A stretch of DNA of 64,000 nucleotides, from contig JBITNC010000001.1 in the NCBI GenBank assembly GCA_050084985.1, forward strand, positions 183,582,001 through 183,646,000, given 5' to 3'. This DNA is from Nageia nagi. Taxonomy: Eukaryota; Pinophyta. Within the stretch, counting starts at the first letter, position 1. Every line of letters begins with the position of its first letter. The notes beneath the pieces are model-generated. The model had not been told where the DNA came from, did no database searches, and saw only the letters and a list, made by a program, of their open reading frames with translations. This document shows positions 1-10,439 of the stretch, in pieces. Made by a program: the position numbers and the translations under genes.

Positions 1-2560
1 TCTTGTTTAACATTTTGAATCAATTTAGTTAATCTTTGTTAAATGATCATTGTGAGAAATACATTTTAAGTCTTTAGTTTTTCTAGCTCTATTTGGACTA
101 GTCAAGTGTTTGAACAAGGTAGATTGGTACTCCTAAGAGACTAGATATGGCTAAGTCTCAACATAGTACTTAAATTGATCCCCTTAGTGCAATGGGGATT
201 AAAGGATGTCATTAAGATCTATCTTGGTGATGAAATCAAAGTATAGTCTCTTATCTATATTCATTTGGTAGAAAGTAATGACTTCTATCATATGAACCCA
301 TTATTCATACCTAGGTTTTGGATCTAAGGTCTTTTATTTTATTTATGGGTATATAATAATATAACAATAAATGATTAGTAATTATCTCCAACTCATTTAT
401 GTTCCTTTTAAAAGGGGCACATGTATATGCATCTATTGCATGAAAAGAAATATGTGGTGCAAGTTACAACCCTCCCCATCATACATGTCAATTAATTATT
501 TAATTTAAGTGATTCAAATAATTTTTTAATTAAGTGTATCTTGATCTAAAAAACCCATTATGTTCATTACCATATTAAAGGTAGTTCATTAACCAAGATT
601 AATAATGAGATTCAATAACCCCTTCTAGTTGTGGAAGTAATTTTAATGTGGTTTATTACCTCTTCTTTGAGTCACATCAACCTTTTACCTCCTTGCAAAG
701 TGGTAAGGTTAGATAGGTAAGAAGCCATTAAGTGAATGTAAACTATCTTTAAATTTGGTTCATTTACCCCTCTTTGAGTCACATCAACCTTCGACCTCCT
801 TATGGAGTGGTAAGGGTAGACAAGTAAGAGTATTAATGTGTGGTTTATTTTTTATATCAAATGAAAGTTCATTCCTCCTTCTAATTAACCTTTTTGATTA
901 TTTCAAATCACCATAGGATCAAAATTAATAGCATATTTAATCAAGTATAAGTAACTAAGTGTAAGCACAACCCCCATATTCATTTACCATCTTAAATTTC
1001 TAACCACTTAAAACCCAATTCATCACCTTAGATGCATTACAAATTAGTGATATTTCTTTAACTCCTTCCATGTATGGAAGTAACTTAATGAAAGTTCATT
1101 TAAACCAGCCTTAATGAGATGTATGAGAATGTTCATTTAAACCAACCTAATATCACCTTTTAGCATAAATGAAGAGCATAATTGGATGGGACCAAAGGAT
1201 ATTTAAGTCACATGTTAGTACAATCCCAACCCAATAATCAAATAAATAAAACTTTATGTAATAAATAAATAACACAAAATATGCATTTTAAATTCTTTCC
1301 ATCCCATACCTATATACAATATAAGCAAAGAAATCACACACAAAGGTGCATTATCATATTAAATTTAGTTCCTATATTATGCTTACAGTATTGGCAAAAG
1401 ATGGAGAATTCACCTATATTTTAGAATCACCATTGTTATGGGTAAATTGCTAGCATTTCACTCTAGTCACCAACATATGAGTTTGAATCACTAGATACTC
1501 TGTATACTAACTTGTAAAAATAAAAAATAAGAAAAATAAGATCAAAATGCTAGAAACCACATGATACAAAGGACACCAGATTATAATAACTCAAAGGAAA
1601 ATCCCCTGCATATGATATTTGATATCATTTGTATGCAAGGCCCTCCTTTTAGATCCAAAATGTTAACCCAAAAATCAACTTGTACATAGATAAGATAAAC
1701 ACATATTTAATACCAATGCATATTTTATTACTTTTTGAGATAACCTTAATTTTTTACAATATGGATCTCAGGATTCAATGCCTTGTTCGTAAGGCCTTTT
1801 TATACAAAATGAGATTTTTTTATTTTTTGGGTTTTTCATAGAGTTGCTAGTGATCAAGGTGCAATCTCTAGCATTTCCCTCCAATTGCTAGCATTTGATG
1901 TGAATTGTTGGCATTTATACACTTGATGGGCTTTGTTGATTGTTATCTCTTTTTCTCAATTATTCAATATTTGATTATCTAGTTTGGATTATTCTCAATT
2001 TGATGTGTCTTAATAGCTCTAAGTTTTAGCACTTATGTACCCTACACACATGCTAAAAATAACACATCAAACATACCTAGTCATAAAAATATACAACATT
2101 CAATAATCTAGAAATATCAATAATATCATGAAGCTACTTACAACAATCTCTAAAGGAAATCCAATAGCATGAGTTTAGTCTTTTGGAGGGCCACTTTGCT
2201 CAATGGTATAGGCTTTACTTATAGGTTTTTGAATTTGTTGCTCTTATTAATTTTAGGGCTATAAATTGGGGGTCAAATCATATCTAATCCCTAAAATTGA
2301 CCTTAGTTGTTGTTTACCTGGTTAGAGGATGAGTGCAACAACTTGTGCAATCCTCCAATTTGAGTTTTAGATGACTATGAACTTAAAGCCTAATTTAGGT
2401 TTGCTAAGTATACAGTCATCAGTGATTTTATGTTAGACATCAGATACTGGGATGAATCTCTGATGACTCAGTTCAATCGCTAGAGATTGTCCTTTTATAT
2501 AGTTTTATGTTAAATTTGATCCTTTTTTGTTCATTTTTTGAACAAGGGATCCTTTTTGGC
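1..2560 (-). repeat. 3' LTR of Tat-1 (left copy)
   Basis: This copy aligns in order with 10440-12880. Shared blocks include the 'ctagtcaagtgttt' area (about 98 and 10537), the 'tagaaagtaa' area (270 and 10710), the 'agagcata' area (1170 and 11500) and the 'tgcaaggccctcctt' area (1633 and 11975). Many substitutions and indels separate the copies. There is no coding signal. The low-coordinate edge is at or beyond the window start, and the high-coordinate edge is obscured by the neighbouring Copia fragment. Confidence 0.75.
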
Positions 2561-2564
2561 TATT

Positions 2565-3347
2565 TACACATATATCTTATGATAATATGAATATATGATG
2601 CATCTAACTGATCTTATGTTTTAGTTTCTTATAGCTTGCAAGTTTCTTCTTAAAATTGAAGGTTACTTACTCCATGCAACTTATGAAGACTCATCTTGTA
2701 AACTTCTTGTTAAAGACTACTTATAATACATTGAAACCATCTATGGTTGATAGATATTGTATTGTAAACCATTTGTTAAAATGGTTAAGTATTTGATTCT
2801 AATCTAATATCTATTACTTCTCAAGATTTACAATTCTTATCTTTGATTGTATCTATTATGGAGGAGAACTCTCTTACTATATCTCTCTCACTATCTTCTC
2901 TTTTCTCTACCCAATATTGCATTAAGGGGGAGTGTTAGAATTCTTAATGAATTATTATTTAGTATCCAAATAAAATAAAGTGTCTCTCATACTTAATTCA
3001 TACAAATACTAAAAAGTATTTATAAATACCATTTTAGTATTTAAGAATTAAATATGTGCAACTTGACCCTTCTTAACCTCATGTAAACCTTTAGTAAAAA
3101 GAATAGAGATCTTGGCCTTATTGTAAAACACACTTGATGAGAGAAACATTATAGTCATGCCTTGTAGATGGATAGGAAGAGTGAGAGGTTGTAATCATTG
3201 TAATAACTATCTTTTAGAAGTAAAAGATCTTGAGTAGAGTGGAGTAATCTCACCTTGATAGGAAACACTATACATGATTGTCTCTCTTTTGTGTGTGATT
3301 AAGTTTTTGTCTCTTGTGTTGTTAATTTAAAAAATAAGAATACTTCA
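2565..3347 (+). mobile_element. Truncated Ty1/Copia 3' end with its 3' LTR
   Basis: A purine tract (2924-2932, 'aagggggag') directly precedes an LTR start of the form TGTTAGAATTC at 2933, the usual Copia arrangement. The ~360 bp upstream resembles the 3' untranslated part of Copia-B (46390-46718), for example the 'atgatgcatct' and 'agcttgyaagttt' blocks. The LTR ends in 'cttca' at 3347, and integrase coding of Tat-1 resumes at once on the other strand, so this end looks precise. No pol remains, and the 5' end of the insert is lost together with the rest of Tat-1's integrase. Confidence 0.6.
2933..3347 (+). repeat. Copia 3' LTR (truncated element in Tat-1)
   Basis: The 415 bp begin TGTTAGAA and end TTCA and lie just after a polypurine tract. 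A possible promoter sits near 3020-3030 (tatttataaatacc). The sequence is not the same LTR as in Copia-B beyond the first bases, so this is a different Copia subfamily with a related 3' untranslated region. Confidence 0.6.
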
Positions 3348-3755
3348 AGGTGATCTTGGATGTAGGAGTTTTATCTCTTTCATATTTTACCTATCAAATC
3401 TAATGTCCATCTCAAAAGTGGCCATAATGATTGCATGGGTTGTAATGTGTATGATGTCTAGTTGAATAAATTAGAATGTTGTCGGCATTTGATGTATTTT
3501 TTAACATATTCTATGTAATGATGTTCCATGGTAGGCCTATAATAACCCATGCACATTATTCATTTCATGATTGCAATGCCACTAAAATACCCTTTGCATA
3601 TTCCATCATGCATGCATGAAATTGCAATTTGTGAATATTCCCATTCCAAGCATCTAAGTAATATTCTATCAAAACCTCTATGATATAGAACATCCCCTAG
3701 CATACAAAAATAAGAGGATTTTAATTTGAATACCTTCCTAGCCTATTTTGTTAAA
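3348..3755 (-). pseudogene. Tat-1 integrase, N-terminal half (broken)
   Basis: Minus-strand translation in pieces matches the Ty3/Gypsy integrase zinc-binding region and the entry to the catalytic core: a block like 'LLRCLE', a block like 'HDGICKGHF', a 'GYYRPT' stretch and a Cys-containing segment before an 'LDLIGKI' block. Frames shift several times. The sequence stops at 3348, exactly where the Copia LTR ends, so the rest of the catalytic core and the C-terminus are missing. In an intact element this enzyme inserts the DNA copy into the host chromosome. Here it cannot be functional. Confidence 0.6.
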
Positions 3756-4500
3756 TTAATAGGTAGAATTCCATATTAAAAATTTTACTAATTTGATATG
3801 CCATAAATTTTTATCTTCCATTGTAATATCAAGAATAACATGTTCTACTTCATCCATTTCTAATGAGGATTGGGTAATTTGAACTATTTCTATGTGAATG
3901 GTTTGTTGATGGGGGTTTTTAGGTATCAAATATTCAATTGAATTCATAGCATCAGTGAATCTATTTGTTGATCTTGGTATCACTTCTAGGTTATATTTTT
4001 CAAATGATTGTAACATATTATCCACCAATTTTTTGTATGTTTGAAGTAAAGGTTCTATACATTGAAAAATAGCTTTAACCTGATTTATAATCAATAATGA
4101 ATCACCAATAAATTTGATCTTTCTTAATTTTAATTTTACAACTATCTTTATGGCTAATATCAAGGCTTCATACTTGGCATTCTTATTGGTACAAGGAAAA
4201 TTAAGTTTGAAGGAGTAAGGTATGGGAACCTCTTGAGGTGTAACAAATATGACACCTGCACCTCCACTTTTTTCACATCTCTATCCATCAAAGTAAATTA
4301 CCATATCCCAATATTCTTTAGGATCAAAAAGAATTTTTATTTCATCTAATTGGAAAATATATTCATATAGTAATTTATTTATGAGTGGTTTATCATCATA
4401 TAATGGAGCTTCTGTAAGATAGTCAGCTATAACATGATCCTTGATTGATTTTGAACTTACGAATTGTAAATAAAATTCAATCAAATGCATAATCCATTTA
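3756..4500 (-). pseudogene. Tat-1 archaeal-type RNase H domain (broken)
   Basis: The translation contains the tether 'SSKSIKDHVIADYLTEAP', then 'YFDG', 'YEALILAIKI', 'GDSLLIINQV' and, near the end, 'RFTDAM'. These match the ordered acidic residues D-E-D-D of an RNase H fold. It follows the RT and its own RNase H, giving the dual RNase H layout known for Tat elements. In life it would remove RNA from RNA-DNA hybrids during reverse transcription. One stop falls after 'FDG' and the frame ends early. The catalytic residues look retained but the protein is not continuous. Confidence 0.8.
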
Positions 4501-5660
4501 GATTTCCTTGTATTTTGATAAGTTTATTTATAATATATTTAATGGATTTGCTTTGGCAATTACATAAGTAGTATGATTTAGCATGTAATGTCTCAACTTT
4601 TAAGTTATGAAGACTACTGCTAAACATAATTTTTTCCTATACACACTTAATTTCATAGCCAACTAAGGTTTGACTGAGATAGTATATGGCTTCTTACTTA
4701 TTGTTTTCATTCTTTTAAGAAAGCATAGTTCCTAATGTTGATTATGTAGCTAATGTATAGAGCATGAATGATTCCCCTTCCTTAAGTAGGACCAAATTTG
4801 GAGGTGAAGAAAGATAACATTTTATTTCATAAAATGCTTCCTATTGTTCATTTCCCTAATGAAATGTAATCTTCCTTTTTAACAATATATTGAAAGGTTT
4901 ACATTTATTTGATAATTATGAAATGAAACATCTTACAACTTGCAGCTTACCTTGTAGACATTGCAATTATTTTATATTTTAAGGTAGATACATATCCATT
5001 ATTATGTTTATCTTATTAGGGTATACTTCAATTCCTCACTTGTACATAATAAAATATACTAATTTCCTAGGGTGATCCCAAAGACACATTTCTTGGGATT
5101 TAAGAAAATATTATGTTCTAGTAATCTATTAAATATTTTGATAACTACCTTTGGATAGTCTTCTCAGATTTTAGATTTAGCTAATATATCATCTTCATAA
5201 TCCTCTATGATAGCATGCATGTAATCATAAAAAATGTATGTCATTTCCTATTGGTAAGTAGCTATTGCATTCTTTAGGCTGAATGGAATTACTTTATATC
5301 AAAATTTTCTCCAAGGTGTTATAAATATTATTTTTTATTGATCTTTTGGTGCTACTCTTATTTGGTTGTATCCTAAAAATCCATCCATTAGAGATAGCAT
5401 TTCATGTATAGTAGTAGAATCAACCAAATTATATATGTTTAGTAACAGAAAATTATCTTTAATATAAGCTTTATTAAGTCTCTAAAATTTGTACATATTA
5501 TAATTTTTCCACTAGACTTTGTAATTGAGAACATGTTAAAGATCCAATTAGAATAATCAATAGGATGTATGAATTTTGCTTCTAAGAGTTTTTGTAATTC
5601 TTCTTTTACTATCAATGCTATTATAGGATGCATCTTGCATATATTTTTTAACTAGTTTAG
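4501..5660 (-). pseudogene. Tat-1 reverse transcriptase and RT-linked RNase H (broken)
   Basis: The translation starts with 'MHPIIALIVKEELQKLLEAK' (5633 downwards) and 'IHPIDYSNW', typical of the fingers region. It continues with a 'GYNQIRVAPKDQ' block, a 'VIPFSLKNAIATYQ' block and the catalytic box at 5188-5199, which reads YEDD where YVDD is usual. 'LNPKKCVFG' follows. Further on, 'LCLAVVF' and 'KLRHYMLNHTTYVIAKANPL' mark the connection and RT-linked RNase H. Several stops and frameshifts occur between 4500 and 5440. The enzyme would copy element RNA into DNA. Two catalytic aspartates are still present. Confidence 0.8.
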
Positions 5661-7079
5661 CATTCTCTTTAATACCTAGGTTATGTACCACCAAGTTTGG
5701 ATCCAACCCTAGCATATTAGCATATGACCATGAAAATATCTTTTACCTTTCTTTAAGTATAGATACAAATTCTTGTCTCTCATATTTGGTTAGTGATTTT
5801 CCTAGTTGCAAAATCCTTGGGTTGTTAGGATCATCATTTAAATTTACCTTGATGGTTTCTTCAATTAACATGTGAGACCTCTCTTCCAACTAATTTGGTA
5901 TTGGAATCCAATTTTTTTCATTAACATTGTACTCTTCATCTTCACCTAAATCTTGATCCTCTAAGGTCATATTATAATGAATTTTGAGGTTTGAAGTATA
6001 GTATATATATCTTTGAAGTCTCATATTGTAGGTTATTTGGAAATTAGCATAAATTTTGTAGTATCTTCATCTACCATGAAGTATGATGAAGAGCTACTTG
6101 AACTTACTAGACTTAGAAATTCAAACTCATAACTTATAGAGTAGTTGAAAGATATTTTTTCTTGACTCAAATAAGATATTTCTTCAATCTCAACCATGTT
6201 ACTTGATACAACATTAGAAAATAGACTTTCCAAAGATAAATATTTCATAATATGGATTATCTTAGTTTAGTATCTCTTCAATATTTCTATATGGTTTTTC
6301 ATGTTCAAGGTTTTCTGGTTCTAGCTCAACTATTTTACATTTGGATTCTTTTTTATTATTACCTTTGTATCCCAATCCTATTTTATCAGTTGGGAATTGG
6401 TATTAACTATCAATTGTATATCTAGGTCCTTATTCATAGCAACCTAAACTTCATCCTTTCCATTAATATCTAAAAATATGTTTAGATAAATTATCTCACA
6501 TAAGGTGATAATAATTCTAATGAATTACAAAAAACATCTTCATGTGGTTTAGGTAAAGAAATGAGAGGTGGTTCTATAGGACCTCCATAAACCAAAAGAG
6601 TTTGATTAGGAACTTTTCCTAATGCTACTAATTGCCCCACTACATTGGGAGATTCTTTAAATTTTCCTATTTCTTGAGCAAAAGGAATACTAAAAATAAC
6701 ATCATCAATTCCAAACTCCACTATACCATAATCTAGCAATTTTATTGTTACTAGGTAGATGTTCGATTACTTATCATCTTATTTATAATCATCACTTTTT
6801 AATGATGTATTCATGAGAGATGAAACTTTTGATGAGGAGGATTTTCTTAATTCATCTAATTTTCATGCTCTTTCCTCCCAAGTATGTTTTTCTTATGGTG
6901 TGGATTCTATCTTTGGTAGTGAAACATCACTAATATTTTATTGAGTTTGGGATGATTCTTGATTGATAGCATATTTTTTTTTTAAAGTGATCGAAGAAGA
7001 ATTATTCTTACCCACCCTAGCAATTGATGGTATTTTTGTTGGTATTAGTGTTGTAAAGTAATGAGTAGATAGTATAGCT
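5661..7079 (-). pseudogene. Tat-1 pol linker between protease and RT (decayed)
   Basis: This stretch separates the protease and RT regions of Tat-1. The best preserved part is 6491-6739 on the minus strand, an 82-codon open stretch with proline-rich 'GGPIEPPLISLPKPHEDVF'. Another open stretch (6033-6248) is serine-rich. I recognise no catalytic motif. Position and strand make it the variable spacer of the Gag-Pol polyprotein. Confidence 0.45.
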
Positions 7080-7510
7080 ACTTATTTAGATAAATAAGCA
7101 CTATTATAGTGTGAATATGGGTTTTTATCTCTAGGAACACAATATACTACACCCTTGTGAATATACTTTAAACAATTATGATATGTTAATGGGACACATT
7201 ACATATCCCTAATACAAGGCCTCCCTAAAAGGATGTTATATTATGTAATATCTCCTTCGATTACTTGTAACATTGTTTATACTATTTTAGACCCTACAGT
7301 AATAGGAAGCAAGATTGATCCCATTATTGAACATAAAGTATCATTAAACACTTTTTGTTATAGGTATGGTGCACAAATATGTGAAAATGAAAGATTCATA
7401 ATTTTATATACAATTGTTGAAATGATGTCTATTATTCAACCTTCATCAATCAATATTCTCTTGAAAGTTCTCCCATATACCTCAGCTATGATATGTAAAT
7501 GTGGATCTTG
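7080..7510 (-). pseudogene. Tat-1 aspartic protease (retropepsin-like, broken)
   Basis: In minus-strand translation with a few stops I see 'RILIDEG', 'IISTIVYKIMNL', 'VFNDTLCSIMGSILLPI', 'GSKIVYTMLQVIEGDIT', 'YNILLGRP' and 'TYHNCLKYIHKGVVYCVP'. This is the characteristic retropepsin block of plant Tat/Athila-like elements, which cleaves the Gag-Pol polyprotein. The active-site triplet reads D-E-G rather than D-S/T-G. Several stops interrupt it. The plus-strand open frame over the same bases is a shadow. Confidence 0.75.
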
Positions 7511-8150
7511 ATAATGTGCCTCATTTGAATGTTTAACTTCATGATCATATAAAATAATAGTATGTTTTTGACTTTTTTGATGTTTCTTACAAAAGACACA
7601 AAGCTTTCAAGATCATTTATATATAATTTAATTATTTGTAATAATTTATTCATTGCATCTGAATGGTTCTTAGATTGTTGCAATAACTCAAATAAAGATA
7701 TTTTCACTTGCAAATTTTTTAATTGTCAATGTATAGCTCCTTTCATTGAGACTTTGGGAAGTTGGGGTCTAGGTATATTTGGTTGCACAATAGCCTCATC
7801 TTGCTAATTATCTAGACTAACATTTTATTTTTCTCTTAAATTTTGAGCTTTTGTAGTAAGACTTACCATTCCTATTAATGTCAAATTATCATAACTCCAA
7901 TTGTATGTTGCTTTATTCTCATGCAGGTGCAATGAAACATTATTATCTTGATGTTGAGGAATAGGGTTTTAATAAATTCCTAAATTTTGATTAGGCATAG
8001 ATACAGAATTATCAACTTCCAATTTTCCATGACCAATCAAATCTTGAATCTTATCTTGTAATCTCCTACATTTATTTGTATCATAACCCTTTTGGAGATG
8101 GTAATAACAAAATTTATTTTTAGTATACCATCTATTATTTTTAGAATTAA
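7486..8150 (-). pseudogene. Tat-1 gag C-terminus with zinc-knuckle remnant, and protease lead-in
   Basis: Around 8040-8130 the minus strand reads 'FCYYHLQKGYDTNKCRRLQD', a degenerate zinc knuckle in which the usual histidine of the 'GHDT' step is tyrosine, followed by 'KIQDLIGHGKLEVDN'. Downstream comes 'QVKISLFELLQQSKNHSDAM', the 'SLWDLIQRSKxHxDAL' type block just before the protease in Tat-type elements. In life Gag binds and packages element RNA. Stops break the frame at several points. Confidence 0.7.
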
Positions 8151-8985
8151 GATATTTAGGTCTTATCTTAGGTAAACTAATTATTTGATAGTCACAAATT
8201 TTCCTTAGAATATCATAAATAGATTATGATAAAGGCATGAAATTTCTTTTTGGTTTAGATTCTTTTTCCTTATTTTGTGGAGGATTCAGTTTTTCTTCTT
8301 TAGTAATAGAAACTTTATTAGTAGGTGACATTTGTTCTGTTTGGTTTTTATTCTTAAAATAAGATTCTTTTTTATTATTTTTTATCTTGCCATATTGAAT
8401 ATTAACCTTTTCAATTATGATAACTTGAGAAATAGTTTATTCAAAGGTCTTATGTTGTTGAATCAATAAGGTACTGGCAATAGGCCTTAAGCAAATTTGA
8501 CTAAACATTTTGTCCAACTTTTTTTAAGGTAGAGTATAAGACATGCTTGTCAATATTACCCTTCATCTTGAGATGAATTTAGTGATTGATTCATCTAGGA
8601 ATTGTTGTAATCTCATAAGATTAGTGATGGAAGTTTTATCTTTAGTATTGATCCTAAAGTGTTCCAAGAATAAATTTACTAATTGAGCATATGATCTAAT
8701 GCTATATTATGCTAATTTGAAATTCTAAAAAATGAACCATTTAAAGGAAAACAAGATCCTAAAGAACATCTTAAATGCTATATTATGCTATATTATGACA
8801 TAACTTTAATACTAAAATCATTTAAGATGTTCTTTAGGATCTTGTTTTCCTTTAAATGGTTCATTTTTTAGAATTTCAAATTTAAAACAAATCTCCTTTT
8901 TGGGAACACTAGGATGAATCAGTTTGTTATAAATTTTTTCATATGATACCTTTTGTTTACCTTGCAAACACAAATCATTTTCAAT
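8151..8985 (-). pseudogene. Tat-1 gag capsid region, disrupted by an inverted duplication
   Basis: The minus strand carries Gag capsid-like blocks: 'EILKNEPFKGKQDPKEHLN' (in 8819-8885), then 'SYAQLVNLFLEHFRINTKDK', 'LMRLQQFLDESINKFISRM' and 'HVLYSTL'. Between the first and second blocks lies a 64-bp inverted copy of the first block, which destroys the frame. The capsid would build the virus-like particle of the retrotransposon. Confidence 0.65.
8714..8882. repeat. Perfect 64-bp inverted repeat with 41-bp spacer inside gag
   Basis: 8714-8777 is the exact reverse complement of 8819-8882. The spacer is 8778-8818. The right arm is the original Gag coding (read on the minus strand). The left arm is an inverted copy lying where the next Gag codons should be. 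A 14-bp direct repeat 'gctatattatgcta' occurs at 8701-8714 and 8778-8791, flanking the left arm. The perfect arms contrast with the heavy decay around them. Confidence 0.95.
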
Positions 8986-10262
8986 TTACATTAACCTTTT
9001 ATGAAGATCATCTTTTTCTTTTGGTTGATTTTGATACATAGGATGTTCTTCATTTTTATGATCCACTCTTTCTTCATACCTTGAAAATGATTCAAATCTT
9101 TGTTCAAAAGGTGTCTTGGCATCATAATGAATCCTATTTTTATGGTGGAGAAGGTGGTGAAGGTTGATGCAGTGATTGTTGAGGTATTTATTATTGAGAT
9201 AATGGTGGTCTAGGAGAGTAGTGTAGTTGTCCCTTATCTTAGGGTGGAGGTAAATGATACCTTTGAAGTTCATTTTGTTGATTTCTAAGTAAAAATTATT
9301 TTCTCTTAGCCAGATAAGGATCTTGATATTTATAAACTATATGACCTTATGGTAATAGAGATCACACCTTGGGTTGTGCTTTTCTATCTCTCCCCATCAT
9401 TTGATTAGGTCTAGGTTGGATTTAGATATTTTGCTTACTATGTTGAATTGTTGGTGGTTGTTTTTAGTGTAAATTAAACACTGGTTGTGCTTGTAAATTT
9501 TGTTATTCAATAAATCCAAGTAGTTTATTTTGTTATTGTACATATTGATTATACAAAATAATTTTTCATTATTATTATTGGTGGTGTTGCTTATTATTTT
9601 AGGGTGGATCCCCTTTACTATGTGTATAAAGAGGTATTCCTTGCAATCTATACCTTGTTAGATCATGATTATCTCTTACTTCATGCGCTGGTCTAGATGT
9701 TCTATGACTTGAAAAAGGAGTTGATGTATTTGATTTTAAAATGTGAAAAGGATTATTGTAAATTCTAAAATGTTCTCTTGATTTTGGCATAGAAGTAACT
9801 ATATGTATGGAGATTCGATCATTGAATTCTTCTACCTATCTAGATATGGTATAAGGAGTATAATCATCTCTTCTTATATATAATTGAACTAACATGATCA
9901 TACTTAAGTCTAAAAGGACCTCTTTGAAGAACAGTATCAGTTGAATGAGTTTGTGAAGGGAGTATATTTCTTATTTCAATTTCTTCCACACCATTAACTA
10001 GTTTTGTATCTTCAGCTAAATATTCTAGATCTAAAAGAAGACTATGGGCATAAGAAGAATGAGGGATTTTATACTGTGTTAGACATTGTCTAACTACATC
10101 TAATTCATGATCGATAAGATTTGGATAAACTTGATTTATATCTCCAGGATTTTCTCTTCTCAAAATATTCCTACTAGACCTTAGACTTTTTATTTCCTCT
10201 AAGTGATATTCATCGTATGGTTCTTGCTCTTGATGAGCTCTTTGAAAATGAGTGTTAAACAT
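8986..10262 (-). pseudogene. Tat-1 gag N-terminal region (broken)
   Basis: Three minus-strand open stretches lie here: 9864-10262 (start Met at 10262, rich in Glu and Arg, with 'QEQEPYDEYHLEEIKSL'), 9599-9790, and 8986-9273 (His-, Asn- and charge-rich). They sit between the 5' LTR and the capsid region, where an intact element has its Gag N-terminus. I recognise no domain. The start at 10262 is the first Met in the long open stretch and is only a guess. Confidence 0.5.
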
Positions 10263-10439
10263 ATTTTTTTGGTTTTTTATTTATTTTTATATTTTTTGGT
10301 TTTATTTTATTTTTTTATTGAACTATAAAAAGAAAGTAAACATTGAACATAGCAATTCTATTTTTTATCTTTTGGATTTATATTTGTGAGAAAAATAATT
10401 AAATGCGTAAACAATTACATGCATACTAACCTTTTTAGT

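Noticed and set aside
7233-7807. Plus-strand open frames over Tat-1
   Set aside because: They are shadows of the minus-strand protease and gag regions, where the recognisable motifs lie.
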